DNA of 64,000 nucleotides from Isachenkonia alkalipeptolytica (GTDB lineage: Bacteria; Bacillota; Clostridia; Peptostreptococcales; T1SED10-28): the NCBI RefSeq assembly GCF_009910325.1, contig NZ_SUMG01000004.1, forward strand, positions 1 through 64,000, given 5' to 3'. A model generated the notes under the pieces. It was not told the origin of the DNA and made no database searches. It worked only from the letters and a program-made list of their open reading frames with translations. Shown here in pieces: positions 7,812-16,761 of this stretch; position 1 is the stretch's first letter, and every line of letters starts with the position of its first letter. Position numbers and translations under genes: made by a program.

Positions 7812-8687
7812 ATGCGTTATCAAGGAACCGTATACCGACCGCCCAGCGAGAGAAATAGTCTGGTGATTCAAGGAACCATCGGCTGTCCCCATAATAAATG
7901 CAGCTTTTGTACCATGTATAAAGACGTTCAATTTCGAATCCGTCCCGTGGAAGAAATCAAAAAGGATCTGGATATAGCAAAGGAGTATTACGGAGCGTTC
8001 ATTGAGACCGTTTTTATCGCCGACGGCAATAGTATTTTAATGAAGACCGAGGAGCTGTTAGGGATGTTTCGCTATACCCAAGAGCTTTTCCCCAATCTTC
8101 AGCGTATCACCCTTTATGGTTCGGCAAAGTATATTCTTCTAAAATCCCCGGAAGAACTTCGACAACTGCGGGCCGCTGGTCTTAAACGGCTGCACTCGGG
8201 AATGGAGTCGGGAGACGATCAGGTATTAAAACTTTTAAATAAGGGGGCCACCGGGGAGGAAGTGATTGAAGCGGCTAAAAGATTGAAAGAAGCGGATATT
8301 GAGACCAGCCAGTACATCATGATTGGCGCCGGGGGCAAAAAGTGGTCAAAAAATCATGCTCGTAACAGCGCCAAGGTATTAAACCAATGCAATCCGGATT
8401 TTATTCGCCTCAGAACCTTTATGGTATTTCCCCGAACCCCGATCTATGAAATGTACAAGAATAAAAGCTTTCAACTCCTTACCCCCTATGAAGCCCTGGA
8501 GGAAACCAAACTTTTGATCCAAGAGTTGCAGGGAATTGACAGCATGTTGTTCAGTGATCATCCATCGAATTATTGGAATGTAGAGGGAAGGTTGCCAGAG
8601 GATAAAAAGACTATGCTTGAGGAAATCGATTATGCCTTGACCTTGGACAAATCGGTATTTCGAGATCCCAGAAGGGCCCGGCTATAA
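7812..8687 (+). CDS. Radical SAM protein, function unknown
   Basis: The 291-residue protein carries GCPHNKCSFC near residues 24-33, giving a CX4CX2C arrangement that replaces the usual CX3CX2C iron-sulfur motif and is known in a subgroup of Elp3/B12-type radical SAM proteins with CTMYK after it. Later motifs include FIADGNS, LHSGMESGDDQVLKLLNKG and YIMIGAGG, typical of the SAM-binding barrel. It has no N-terminal B12 domain. The start at 7812 is chosen over 7797 because GGAGGG (7799-7804) is seven bases before it and overlaps the earlier ATG. It is monocistronic with its own promoter. The substrate is unknown. Confidence 0.85.
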   Translation: MRYQGTVYRPPSERNSLVIQGTIGCPHNKCSFCTMYKDVQFRIRPVEEIKKDLDIAKEYYGAFIETVFIADGNSILMKTEELLGMFRYTQELFPNLQRITLYGSAKYILLKSPEELRQLRAAGLKRLHSGMESGDDQVLKLLNKGATGEEVIEAAKRLKEADIETSQYIMIGAGGKKWSKNHARNSAKVLNQCNPDFIRLRTFMVFPRTPIYEMYKNKSFQLLTPYEALEETKLLIQELQGIDSMLFSDHPSNYWNVEGRLPEDKKTMLEEIDYALTLDKSVFRDPRRARL

Positions 8688-8750
8688 AGATAAAAAATTG
8701 ACCGCTGAAAGCTAGGGTGGTTATTTTTTTGTTAAATCCTACAGAAGGTG

Positions 8751-8780
8751 TTGACAAACAATTCAGAAAAATGGTATTAT
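8751..8780 (+). promoter_or_regulatory. SigmaA-type promoter of the FadR/LldR-like regulator
   Basis: TTGACA (8751-8756) and TATTAT (8775-8780) are 18 bases apart. A regulator-type palindrome begins ten bases downstream, positioned to block the start of transcription. Confidence 0.75.
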
Positions 8781-8789
8781 TGAAGAAAT

Positions 8790-8800
8790 TGGTCAGACCA
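8790..8800. promoter_or_regulatory. FadR/LldR-type operator 1
   Basis: TGGTCAGACCA is a perfect 11-bp palindrome around a central A and fits the TGGT-N3-ACCA pattern of FadR-subfamily (LldR, PdhR) operators. It overlaps the predicted transcription start of the regulator gene, suggesting autoregulation. Confidence 0.75.
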
Positions 8801-8918
8801 TAGGACCTAAAAGACCATAAGACTTCCTGGAAATCCCTAGAGCCATTAACGGAACTGATACAGGGTATGCTATAATAAATAAAAAGATGGTGTATGATTA
8901 ATCGATGGAGGTATGGTC

Positions 8919-9647
8919 ATGTTTAAACCGATAAAAAGCAAAAAAATCTATGAATCCGTAATTGAAGAAGTACAGCAAATGATTATTGAAGGCACTTTGA
9001 GTAAAGGTGATAAATTACCCACGGAGCGTGATCTTGCTGAACAGTTGAATGTAAGTCGGACCTCGGTCAGGGAAGCAATGAGAGCTTTGGAAGTTCTGGG
9101 CATTGTCCAGGTCAAGCAAGGGGGAGGGAACTTCATAAAAGAACAGTTTGACGATGCTTTAGTGGAGCCCTTATCCATGATGTTTATCCTAAATCAGAGC
9201 CACCCCCGTGAAATTGTGGAACTTCGAAGAATCATCGAAGTGGAGAGCGTTTATCGGGCAGCAGAGCGGATTTCCGATGAGGATATTAAAGAACTCAGAG
9301 TGATAATCGATCAACTAAATATTCATACAAAAAGCAGAAATGAAATCAAAAGTGCCGAATACGATAAAGAATTTCATTACAGTATTTGTCGAATTGCGGA
9401 TAACTATTTGTTTTCCAACATCTTGAATATGGTTTCGAATTTGATGGATGTTTTGATCAAGGATGCAAGAGGCACCATCCTCCTGAAAGAGCATAACCGG
9501 GATGTTTTAATAGAGCAACATGAAAAGATTTTCCGTGCTTTGGCAGCCCGCAACCCTCAAGGAGCAGCGGATGCAATGAAAGAACATATTGAGTTGATTT
9601 TCGATGAATATGTATCAAGTATTGAAGAACGGAAACCCTCCGTCTGA
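8919..9647 (+). CDS. GntR/FadR-family regulator of lactate operon (LctA/LldR-like)
   Basis: The 242-residue protein has a winged helix-turn-helix at residues 1-70 (LPTERDLAEQLNVSRTSVREAMRALE, a GntR signature) and a helical FCD effector domain after about residue 85. FadR-type members linked to lactate dehydrogenases sense lactate or related acids. It stands directly upstream of the etfB-etfA-lactate dehydrogenase genes, the order known for the lct operon of Acetobacterium woodii. Matching palindromes occur at its own promoter (8790-8800) and before etfB (9733-9743). The start at 8919 is preferred because GGAGGT (8907-8912) ends six bases before it; ATG 8913 directly abuts that site. Confidence 0.88.
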   Translation: MFKPIKSKKIYESVIEEVQQMIIEGTLSKGDKLPTERDLAEQLNVSRTSVREAMRALEVLGIVQVKQGGGNFIKEQFDDALVEPLSMMFILNQSHPREIVELRRIIEVESVYRAAERISDEDIKELRVIIDQLNIHTKSRNEIKSAEYDKEFHYSICRIADNYLFSNILNMVSNLMDVLIKDARGTILLKEHNRDVLIEQHEKIFRALAARNPQGAADAMKEHIELIFDEYVSSIEERKPSV

Positions 9648-9680
9648 TAAAGGGGAGGGTTCGTAAAAGAGTATGTAAAA

Positions 9681-9724
9681 AATGCACAGGACGAATTACT
9701 AAAAGAGCGCTGTGTATTTTTTTT
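9681..9724 (+). terminator. Terminator between the regulator and etfB
   Basis: AATGCACAG (9681-9689) pairs with CTGTGTATT (9710-9718) and is followed by a run of T. It separates the regulator transcript from the catabolic operon. Confidence 0.75.
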
Positions 9725-9732
9725 AACATAAA

Positions 9733-9743
9733 TGGTTGGACCA
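9733..9743. promoter_or_regulatory. FadR/LldR-type operator 2, before etfB
   Basis: TGGTTGGACCA has TGGT and ACCA half sites around three bases, like operator 1. It lies 109 bases before the etfB start, where the operon promoter should be; no convincing -35/-10 pair was identified. Confidence 0.65.
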
Positions 9744-9851
9744 TAATACCAAAATAACAAAAGCAATTGTAACATGCAACAGAAGTACTTCAGAGAAAAA
9801 TGGCAAAGGATCAATGAAAAAAGCCACACAAAAAAAGAAAGGAATGATGTA

Positions 9852-10643
9852 ATGAAAACCTTAGTATGTATTAAGCAAGTACCGGGAACCACAGAGGTGG
9901 AAGTGGACGATAATGGGAATTTAATCCGTTCAGGTGTCGATGCGAAAATGAACCCCTATGACCTTTATGCCCTTGAAACTGCATTGAAGTTGCAAGAAGA
10001 TCAAAAGGGGGAAGTGAGTGTTATAACCATGGGGCCTCCCCAATCAAAGGAAGTGATTCGAGAAGCTTATATGATGGGAGTAAATCAGGGGTTTCTTCTA
10101 ACAGATCGGAGATTTGCAGGCGCCGATGTGTTGGCCACCTCCTATACGTTAGCTCAAGGGGCTTATCAGGCGGGGGATTTTGATCTCATTCTTTGTGGTA
10201 AACAGACTACCGATGGAGATACGGCCCAAGTAGGTCCGGAAATGGCAGAGTACCTTGGAATTCCCCATGTGGCCAATGTAAAAACCATTGTGGAATGTAA
10301 AGAAAACTCTTTGATTGTAGAGGTGGAAATGCCCACATCTATACAGACGGTTGAAGTGAATTTCCCCTGTTTAATCACTGTGGAGAAAGGGATATTTCAA
10401 CCCAGGCTTCCATCCTACCGACTCAAGAAAAAGACGAAGTATCAAGAAATTACGGAATTATCTTTAGACCACTTTAAAGATATTAATGAAAAACGATACG
10501 GTTTATCAGGATCGCCAACTCAGGTAGAAAGGATTTTTCCTCCGGAACAGAACACCACCAGTGAACGGTGGGAAGGGGAAAATCTTGGCGATAAACTTTA
10601 TCAAACCTTAGTAGACTTGAAATTTCTCTATGAAAACAAATAA
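9852..10643 (+). CDS. etfB: Electron transfer flavoprotein subunit beta of lactate dehydrogenase complex
   Basis: The 263-residue protein starts MKTLVCIKQVPGTTEVEVD, the standard EtfB opening, and has the adenine-nucleotide-binding fold through residue 240. Together with EtfA it forms the flavoprotein that, in the Acetobacterium-type complex, couples lactate oxidation with NAD reduction at the cost of reduced ferredoxin (flavin-based electron confurcation). The open frame extends 26 codons further up, but ATG 9852 follows AAAGGAATG and matches family starts. etfA follows nine bases after the stop. The bifurcating role is inferred from gene order and the ferredoxin domain of the partner. Confidence 0.92.
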   Translation: MKTLVCIKQVPGTTEVEVDDNGNLIRSGVDAKMNPYDLYALETALKLQEDQKGEVSVITMGPPQSKEVIREAYMMGVNQGFLLTDRRFAGADVLATSYTLAQGAYQAGDFDLILCGKQTTDGDTAQVGPEMAEYLGIPHVANVKTIVECKENSLIVEVEMPTSIQTVEVNFPCLITVEKGIFQPRLPSYRLKKKTKYQEITELSLDHFKDINEKRYGLSGSPTQVERIFPPEQNTTSERWEGENLGDKLYQTLVDLKFLYENK

Positions 10644-10652
10644 AGGAGGCCC

Positions 10653-11852
10653 ATGATGGCGAAAATAATAGTTAACCAGGAAAAAATTAAGGATATCGAT
10701 GAAGCAATTAAGCTTTGCCCCTTTGATGCGATTGAGTGGAATGAAAAAGAACGGGAAGTGGGTATTACAGCTGCATGTAAAGTTTGTATGATCTGTGTGA
10801 ACAAAGGGCCGGAAGGAGCCTTTGAGTTGGAGGAAGATGACATTTACATCGATAAAAGTCAATGGAAGGGGGTTGCAGTGTATGTGGATCATGATGAGGG
10901 GCAAGTCCATCCGGTTACCCATGAATTGATCGGAAAAGCAAGAGAACTGGCGGATAAAATTGGCCATCCGGTATATGCGGTTTTTATCGGATCCGATATA
11001 CAGAAACAGGCGGAGGATCTTCGTTATTATGGCGTGGACGAAGTGTTTGTCTATGATAATCCTGCTTTTCAAGACTTTACAATTGAGCCTTATACCGCAG
11101 CCTTTTCCGACTTTATTGACAAGGTATCTCCCTCAACGGTTTTAGTAGGTGCAACCCCCCTGGGACGGTCCTTAGCCCCAAGGGTGGCAGCAAGGTTCAA
11201 AACCGGACTTACGGCAGACTGTACGATCCTGGATATGAAAGAGGATACGGATCTTGTACAAATCCGACCGGCCTTCGGCGGAAATATTATGGCACAAATC
11301 TGCACACCGAAACATCGCCCCCAGTTCGCAACGGTAAGGTATAAAATAATGGATGCTGCCCAACGTTTGGATAAAGCGGTTGGAAAAGTTACGAACTGTG
11401 AACCACCGAAAAACCTTGCTTCTGCGATTAGGGTTCTGGACTCTAAGGCAAAAGAAATAGAAGAGGATATCGCCGATGCAGAGGTTATAGTGGTAGCAGG
11501 AAGAGCCATAAAAAAAGAGGAAGATCTTGAAATGATCCATATGCTGGCTAAGGAATTGGGAGGAAAAGTTGCGGTTACCAGACCTCTAATTGAAGCAGGA
11601 TGGGGAGATCCGAAAACCCAGATCGGCCTAAGTGGAAGAACGGTAAGACCTAAATTGATGATTACCTGCGGAGTCTCGGGCTCCGTGCAATTTAAAGCCG
11701 GCATGACAAATTCCGACTATGTTTTTGCCATTAATAAAGATCCCAATGCTGAGATTTTTCAAGTTGCTCATTATGGAATAATCGGAGATGTTTACGACGT
11801 GATACCGGAATTGTTGGCGAAGATGAAAAAATCCGAGGAGGTTATGGCATGA
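10653..11852 (+). CDS. etfA: Electron transfer flavoprotein subunit alpha with N-terminal ferredoxin-like domain
   Basis: The 399-residue protein is longer than ordinary EtfA (about 320). The extra N-terminal part holds four cysteines (C22 and the C42-C45-C48 cluster in CKVCMIC) able to bind one [4Fe-4S] centre, as in LctC of Acetobacterium. The rest is a normal EtfA ending in the FAD site with [26 protein letters not shown] and a GIIGD motif. AAAGGAGG lies just before the ATG. The coding end overlaps the dehydrogenase start by four bases (ATGA), implying translational coupling. The cluster would carry electrons from ferredoxin to the flavins. Confidence 0.93.
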   Translation: MMAKIIVNQEKIKDIDEAIKLCPFDAIEWNEKEREVGITAACKVCMICVNKGPEGAFELEEDDIYIDKSQWKGVAVYVDHDEGQVHPVTHELIGKARELADKIGHPVYAVFIGSDIQKQAEDLRYYGVDEVFVYDNPAFQDFTIEPYTAAFSDFIDKVSPSTVLVGATPLGRSLAPRVAARFKTGLTADCTILDMKEDTDLVQIRPAFGGNIMAQICTPKHRPQFATVRYKIMDAAQRLDKAVGKVTNCEPPKNLASAIRVLDSKAKEIEEDIADAEVIVVAGRAIKKEEDLEMIHMLAKELGGKVAVTRPLIEAGWGDPKTQIGLSGRTVRPKLMITCGVSGSVQFKAGMTNSDYVFAINKDPNAEIFQVAHYGIIGDVYDVIPELLAKMKKSEEVMA

Positions 11853-13243
11853 AATTTAAAAAAGTAGAGCAACAGGACATTGCCTTTCTAAAGTCCATTA
11901 TAGAAAAAGACCGAATTTTCACCGAGGAGGAAATCAGTGAAGATTTTTCCCGGGATGAATTGGCGGGAATGAGGAATATGCCCGAGGTATTGGTGGAACC
12001 TATTTCTACCGAAGAAACCTCGAAAATAATGGAATATGCTTATGAGCAAAATATTCCGGTGACCCCAAGAGGACAGGGAACAGGCCTTGTAGGCTCGGCA
12101 GTAGCGTTGTACGGCGGGATTATGCTGAACATGAGCCGGATGAATAATATTTTAGAGCTGGACGAAGAAAACTTAACCGTTACAGTAGAACCGGGCGTTT
12201 TGTTAATGGAGCTCAGTAAGTTTGTGGAATCCAACGACCTTTTCTATCCACCGGATCCCGGAGAAAAAAGTGCTACATTGGCAGGTAATATCAACACCAA
12301 CGCCGGTGGAATGCGAGCAGTGAAATATGGTGTTACCAGGGATTATGTTCGTGGGCTGGAACTTGTGCTTCCCAATGGCGAAATCATGGAAGTTGGAGGA
12401 AAGATCGTGAAAAATAGTTCCGGTTACAGCCTGAAAGATTTGATTGTAGGATCGGAAGGGACCCTGGGAATTGTTACGAAAGCAACCCTTCGATTGCTTC
12501 CACTGCCCAAGAAAACCATCAGTCTTTTGGTCCCCTTTCACAAACTGGAAACAGCCATCGAAACGGTACCTAAAATTATTAAATCTAAAAATGTACCCAC
12601 GGCCATTGAGTATATGGTCAAGGATACCATCCTTTCAGCGGAAGAATATTTGGGAAAGGAATTTCCAGACAAAACCTCGGATGCGTATTTGCTACTTTCC
12701 TTTGACGGGAACTCCAAGGAAGAGGTGGAAAAGTCCTATGAAGTGGTAGCGGACATCTGTTTGGAAGCGGGGGCAATCGATGTGCTGATTTCTGAGACCC
12801 AGGAACGGCAAGAGTCCATATGGTCGGCACGGGGAGCCTTCTTGGAGGCCATAAAGTCCTCTACAACGGAAATGGATGAGTGCGATGTGGTTGTTCCCAG
12901 GAACCGGATTGCGGAGTTTGTTAAATATTCCAATGAGTTGAAAGATGAGTTTGATATTCGAATTAAGAGCTTTGGTCATGCCGGGGATGGCAATCTTCAT
13001 ATCTATGTTTTGCGGGATGACCTTGCAGAGGATGTTTGGAAAGATAAACTGGACAAGGTTTTTCAAAAAATGTATGATCGAGCTAGAGAGCTGAAAGGTC
13101 AAGTATCGGGAGAGCATGGAATAGGGTTTGCAAAGAAGAACTATCTTGAAGAATCTCTATCCGTAGATGCTATGACCATAATGCGAGGTATAAAAAAATC
13201 CTTTGATCCCAAGGGAGTATTAAATCCCGGGAAAGTGAGCTAG
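11849..13243 (+). CDS. lctD: FAD-linked D-lactate dehydrogenase (GlcD/LctD family)
   Basis: The 464-residue flavoprotein oxidises a 2-hydroxy acid, most likely D-lactate, to the keto acid. The PCMH FAD-binding domain covers about residues 38-215 ([51 protein letters not shown]) and the C-terminal FAD-oxidase domain ends with [10 protein letters not shown] and [10 protein letters not shown], both typical. It overlaps etfA by four bases and is followed nine bases later by lrgA. In such complexes the dehydrogenase passes electrons to EtfAB. Glycolate or 2-hydroxyglutarate as substrate cannot be excluded from sequence, but context with an LldR-like regulator favours lactate. Confidence 0.9.
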   Translation: MKFKKVEQQDIAFLKSIIEKDRIFTEEEISEDFSRDELAGMRNMPEVLVEPISTEETSKIMEYAYEQNIPVTPRGQGTGLVGSAVALYGGIMLNMSRMNNILELDEENLTVTVEPGVLLMELSKFVESNDLFYPPDPGEKSATLAGNINTNAGGMRAVKYGVTRDYVRGLELVLPNGEIMEVGGKIVKNSSGYSLKDLIVGSEGTLGIVTKATLRLLPLPKKTISLLVPFHKLETAIETVPKIIKSKNVPTAIEYMVKDTILSAEEYLGKEFPDKTSDAYLLLSFDGNSKEEVEKSYEVVADICLEAGAIDVLISETQERQESIWSARGAFLEAIKSSTTEMDECDVVVPRNRIAEFVKYSNELKDEFDIRIKSFGHAGDGNLHIYVLRDDLAEDVWKDKLDKVFQKMYDRARELKGQVSGEHGIGFAKKNYLEESLSVDAMTIMRGIKKSFDPKGVLNPGKVS

Positions 13244-13252
13244 GAGGTAACT

Positions 13253-13612
13253 ATGGTTGTTATCCGTGAATTACTGATTATTTTAGGTATTCTTTTTGTT
13301 GGAGAAGTTATTAGCCGTGGAACAGGCATGCCTGTTCCCGGTAATGTTCTAGGCCTGTTAATACTTTTAGGGTTGTTATGGGGAAAAGTTATTAAAATCG
13401 AGATGATCGAAAAATCCACTAGCTTTTTTCTGGGGTATTTGGCCTTTTTCTTTCTTCCTGCCGCTGTGGGATTGTTGGGTATTTTCCATCTGATTCGGAG
13501 TCAGTGGTGGCAAATCACTTTGATAACTATCGGAACCACGATTCTGGTTATGGTGGTAACGGGTATCACGGTGCAGTTCTTAATAAGGAGGCAGAATCGA
13601 TGGAAAACCTAA
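13253..13612 (+). CDS. lrgA: LrgA/CidA-family membrane protein
   Basis: The 119-residue protein has four membrane helices with family motifs GMPVPGNVLGLLILL and FFLPAAVGLL. LrgA/CidA proteins act with LrgB/CidB partners; in Bacillus subtilis the homologous PftA/PftB pair takes up pyruvate, while in Staphylococcus they are described as holin-like. Here the gene sits in a lactate oxidation operon, where a permease is found in Acetobacterium, so transport of lactate or export of pyruvate is a good guess. Ribosome site TAGGAGG precedes the ATG. Its end overlaps lrgB by 13 bases. Confidence 0.88.
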   Translation: MVVIRELLIILGILFVGEVISRGTGMPVPGNVLGLLILLGLLWGKVIKIEMIEKSTSFFLGYLAFFFLPAAVGLLGIFHLIRSQWWQITLITIGTTILVMVVTGITVQFLIRRQNRWKT

Positions 13613-14292
13613 CATCTACACCGTTGTTCGGAATACTGATTTCCTTGATGGCCTATCAAATCGGTTTGGTGATTTTTAAACGAACAAAAATTCAAGTGTT
13701 GAATCCGATTCTAACGTCCGCATTGATTATTATTGGCGTATTGGTAATGTTTGATATACCCCTGGAAAACTATGAGGCGGGGGGAGACTATATTTTATTT
13801 TTGTTGGGACCGGCAACAGTGGTTTTGGCAGTGCCTTTGTATCGTCAGCGGGAGCTTTTGGTAAAATACTTATTTCCCATTTTAATGGGAATCACTGTGG
13901 GAGCCGCTACGTCCATTGTCAGCGTATGGTTTCTATCCCATGCCTTAAACATCGATCAGCTGGCCATCATTTCTCTCTTGCCGAAATCCGTAACCACTCC
14001 AATCGGCTTTGAAATCGCGAGACAAACCGGTGGAAATCCCGCATTGGCGGTACCCGCCATTGTGATTACCGGTGTTACCGGCGCGGTGGTCGGTCCCACG
14101 GTGCTGAGATGGTTTAGAATCAAAGAGGAGGTGGCCCAAGGGGTTTCCATGGGGACTTCCGCACATGGGCTCGGGACGGCGAAGGCCATTGAAATGGGTG
14201 AGACCCAAGGCGCCATGTCCGGTCTTTCCATTGGGGTTTCCGGCATAATAACCGTGGTACTGGTCCCCCTGTTTCTTTGGATTATGCTATAA
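13600..14292 (+). CDS. lrgB: LrgB-family membrane protein
   Basis: The 230-residue protein has several membrane helices and the LrgB motifs SLLPKSVTTPIGFEIARQTGG and GTSAHGLGTAKAIEMGETQGAMSGLSIG. The open frame runs 32 codons further upstream, but ATG 13600 follows TAAGGAGG and starts at the usual place, overlapping lrgA by 13 bases in another frame. With LrgA it likely forms a small-acid transporter for the operon. A strong terminator follows, marking the operon end. Confidence 0.9.
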   Translation: MENLTSTPLFGILISLMAYQIGLVIFKRTKIQVLNPILTSALIIIGVLVMFDIPLENYEAGGDYILFLLGPATVVLAVPLYRQRELLVKYLFPILMGITVGAATSIVSVWFLSHALNIDQLAIISLLPKSVTTPIGFEIARQTGGNPALAVPAIVITGVTGAVVGPTVLRWFRIKEEVAQGVSMGTSAHGLGTAKAIEMGETQGAMSGLSIGVSGIITVVLVPLFLWIML

Positions 14293-14316
14293 GGAGATTT
14301 CATGAAGGATTACCAT

Positions 14317-14353
14317 AAACCATCGGGATTAATTGTGGCCCGGTGGTTTTTTT
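14317..14353 (+). terminator. Terminator of the lactate operon
   Basis: AACCATCGGG (14318-14327) pairs with CCCGGTGGTT (14339-14348) and runs into seven T. This is a classic intrinsic terminator 25 bases after lrgB. Confidence 0.9.
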
Positions 14354-14427
14354 GGGTATCTTTACAACTATACCCTACTGTGGAGGCATCAAAGTTCGAT
14401 ATTTTGAATTCAGAAAGGAGGAGAATA

Positions 14428-14841
14428 ATGGAAATTACAAAGGACGTTAAAGACTTACTGAAAAATGAAAAGTTATGTACCTTAGCAACCTGCGTGGAAA
14501 ACAGGCCCTATGTATCCTTGATGAACTTTACCTATGTGGAGGAAGAAAATAAAGTGATCTTAAGCACCAGAAGAGACAGTAAAAAATATAACAACATCAT
14601 AAAAAATAAAAGAATTTCATTGTTATTGTTTTCCAAGTCTTCGGAACTCAGCGCCACGTTTTTGGGAAACGCAATGACTCTTGATGGGGAGGAAGAAATG
14701 TATTACCGGGATATGCATATGAAAAAAACCAACATGCCCCAGTTCATTCTGGGAGACAATATCGGGGTGGTGGTTTTCAGTATTGAACAGGTAATCATCT
14801 CCGACAAACAGGACCGGGTAACCTATATTAATAATGATTAA
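14428..14841 (+). CDS. Pyridoxamine 5'-phosphate oxidase-like (FMN-binding split barrel) protein
   Basis: The 137-residue protein has the split-barrel pattern KLCTLATCVENRPYVSLMNF followed by VILSTRRDSKKYNNI, typical of small flavin- or heme-binding reductases related to pyridoxamine phosphate oxidase. The open frame extends upstream to 14302 across the preceding terminator; ATG 14428 after AAAGGAGG is the real start. It is a single gene ending just before a long palindrome. The cofactor is probably FMN; the substrate is unknown. Such proteins often reduce small electron acceptors, but nothing here identifies one. Confidence 0.8.
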   Translation: MEITKDVKDLLKNEKLCTLATCVENRPYVSLMNFTYVEEENKVILSTRRDSKKYNNIIKNKRISLLLFSKSSELSATFLGNAMTLDGEEEMYYRDMHMKKTNMPQFILGDNIGVVVFSIEQVIISDKQDRVTYINND

Positions 14842-14850
14842 ACCAAAGGG

Positions 14851-14915
14851 TAAACCAAAGGGGACGGAGGTATTTGGTACACGATGTACCGAATACCTCC
14901 GTCCCCTTTGGTTTA
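14851..14915. repeat. Long palindrome, family member 1
   Basis: Two 31-base arms with a single G-T type mismatch surround the 3-base loop CGA. The arms contain CCAAAGGGGACGGAGGT and end in GGTACA near the loop. It lies between convergent genes. A partial duplicate of the outer arm (AAACCAAAGGG) lies directly before it. No run of T follows, so it is not an ordinary terminator. Confidence 0.95.
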
Positions 14916-14922
14916 TTGGCTA

Positions 14923-15156
14923 TTAGTTTTCTTCCAGAAAAAAGTACAGCCAGCTTCCCCAGATCACAAGATTTGCTACAAATACCATATTGATCAGTTC
15001 CATGATGCTCCCGGGGGTTCGAAAGCCTCCTATCAAAAGGTTGGTGCCGGTGCGCCCTTCTGCGGTAGCGGTAATGGCGGCCATACCTAAATAAAGCATT
15101 ACAAGAACTCCTATGATTCCTATACCTAAAGCTATTTTCGCAGGTCGCTTCATCAT
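14923..15156 (-). CDS. Small membrane protein
   Basis: The 77-residue product has two membrane segments (about residues 6-27 and 50-73) separated by a short polar loop with GRTGTN. The start at 15156 is set by AAAGGAGG nine bases upstream on the minus strand; the longer frame to 15240 has no ribosome site. It is convergent with the split-barrel gene across palindrome 1. No family was recognised. Confidence 0.65.
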   Translation of the reverse strand: MMKRPAKIALGIGIIGVLVMLYLGMAAITATAEGRTGTNLLIGGFRTPGSIMELINMVFVANLVIWGSWLYFFLEEN

Positions 15157-15453
15157 TAATCGCCTCCTTTTTTTATGGGTTTTTAAGCGGAATCCCTGAA
15201 GATACAAGGGATACCAAGGGTCTTTAAAACATAATAACATTTTACGGCTCTATTTTTCCAGGGCATAAACCAGGACATTAGAATAAAAGAAAATATTGAT
15301 TCACCGCCACCTTCGCTTTCACCTAGTGGGTTGGGTAGTTAACAGAAGAAGACTCATCTGAAATTCCATGAATAACAGCATTAGAATTGGCAGGAATTTT
15401 ATACAGAGATAACGAATATGTATAGTAAGAAACGTATAAAGGAGTTGGATACC

Positions 15454-16683
15454 ATGAATTATCCCATCGAAGCTGTTCGAAAAAGATTTCCGGCGCTACA
15501 ACGGACCTATAAAGGAAAGCCCGTGGTGTATCTGGATGGACCGGGAGGCTCTCAAACTGTGGTGGAGGCAATCAATGCAGGACGGGACTATATGATGAGG
15601 GGAGGAGCAAATCTTCACGGGGCCTTTCCCACATCGAAGGAAACCATGGAAAAAATTGCAGAGGCCAAAGAGTATGTGGCCGCACTGTTTAATGGAAAAG
15701 CGGAGGAGGTAGCCTTTGGTCCCAATGCCACCACTATGATGTTTCATGCTGCAAGGGCTGTAGCTAAGACTTGGAAGGAAGGAGATGAGATCCTTCTGAC
15801 AGAATTGGAACATCATGCGAATATCGATCCCTGGAGAAAAGAGGCGGAGGATAAAAATGTGACCGTTAAGTATATCCCGCTGGATACGAAGACCTTAACC
15901 TTGGATCTTAGTTCTTTGGATCAGCTTTTGACAGAGAAAACGAAATTTGTGGCCATTGGCTTGGCTTCCAACTGCATCGGAACGATTAATGATGTGAAGA
16001 CTGTATCGAAGGCGGCAAAAAAAGCGGGGGCAGTGGTGGCCGTGGATGCAGTCCACGGGATTCCTCACTTTTATGTGGACCGGGAAGCCCTGGGAGTGGA
16101 CATGCTCTTTAGTTCCGTGTATAAAATGTTTGGTCCCCATGTGGGGCTGGCCATGATAAAAAAAGATCTTTTTGATCAGTTAGATCCCTATAAAATCATG
16201 CCGGCACCGGACTATGCTCCGGATAAACTGGAGATCGGGACTCAAAATCATGAAGGGATCATGGGAGTGACGGAAGCCGTAGCATTTATCGCGGATTTAG
16301 GAGAAGGCAACACCCTAAAGGAAAGAATCATATCCGGATATGAAGCAATTGAGCAGTATGAAGAAGAACTGGTGCAGTTTGTTCGTGGGGAGTTGGAAAG
16401 TATCAAAGGACTGACCTTGTACCAGGCCCCCGATTCCGTTAAGAAGACCCCGACGGTGGCTTTTCGAGTAGAGGGTATGACCCCTCGGGAGTTCACATCC
16501 CGCATGTGTGAAGAGGCCAGTGTGTTCATTGCCGACGGTCATTTTTATGCCTATCGATTAGCGGAAAAACTGGGAATTGTGGAGTCCGGATCCTTTATTC
16601 GCGCGGGGATATCGGTGTATAATACCATGGAAGAGATGAAACGATTTGTTGATGGCATCAAAGCAATTGTGAACAATAAGTGA
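15454..16683 (+). CDS. Class V aminotransferase, cysteine-desulfurase-like without catalytic cysteine (VC1184-type)
   Basis: The 409-residue PLP enzyme has H121, D198 and H201 in the cofactor pocket (ELEHHANIDPW, VAVDAVHG) and the Schiff-base lysine K224 in SSVYKMFGPH. True cysteine desulfurases carry a loop with a conserved catalytic Cys (RTGCHC); here the matching stretch reads FIADGHFYAYRLAEKLG, with no Cys. That agrees with the cysteine-desulfurase-like VC1184 family, whose reaction is not settled. ATG 15454 follows AAAGGAG; the frame opens 12 codons earlier. The gene stands alone, ending before palindrome 2. A racemase, epimerase or lyase role is as likely as sulfur transfer. Confidence 0.85.
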   Translation: MNYPIEAVRKRFPALQRTYKGKPVVYLDGPGGSQTVVEAINAGRDYMMRGGANLHGAFPTSKETMEKIAEAKEYVAALFNGKAEEVAFGPNATTMMFHAARAVAKTWKEGDEILLTELEHHANIDPWRKEAEDKNVTVKYIPLDTKTLTLDLSSLDQLLTEKTKFVAIGLASNCIGTINDVKTVSKAAKKAGAVVAVDAVHGIPHFYVDREALGVDMLFSSVYKMFGPHVGLAMIKKDLFDQLDPYKIMPAPDYAPDKLEIGTQNHEGIMGVTEAVAFIADLGEGNTLKERIISGYEAIEQYEEELVQFVRGELESIKGLTLYQAPDSVKKTPTVAFRVEGMTPREFTSRMCEEASVFIADGHFYAYRLAEKLGIVESGSFIRAGISVYNTMEEMKRFVDGIKAIVNNK

Positions 16684-16687
16684 TGAA

Positions 16688-16754
16688 ATGAACCAAAGGG
16701 GACGGAGGTATTCGGTACATCGTGTACCAAATACCTCCGTCCCCTTTGGTTCAT
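16688..16754. repeat. Long palindrome, family member 2
   Basis: Two 32-base arms with loop TCG; the arms contain CCAAAGGGGACGGAGGT and GGTACA, almost the same as member 1 but with an outer ATGAA. Located between the convergent aminotransferase and Crp-type regulator genes. Confidence 0.95.
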
Positions 16755-16761
16755 CTTTGGT

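Noticed and set aside
11849-13243. Glycolate oxidase subunit GlcD
   Set aside because: No GlcE or GlcF genes follow; the Etf genes and the LldR-like regulator fit lactate dehydrogenase better, though the substrate is not proven.
13504-13599. Longer LrgB with 32 extra N-terminal residues
   Set aside because: The extra part overlaps lrgA in another frame and does not look like a membrane protein; TAAGGAGG points to ATG 13600.
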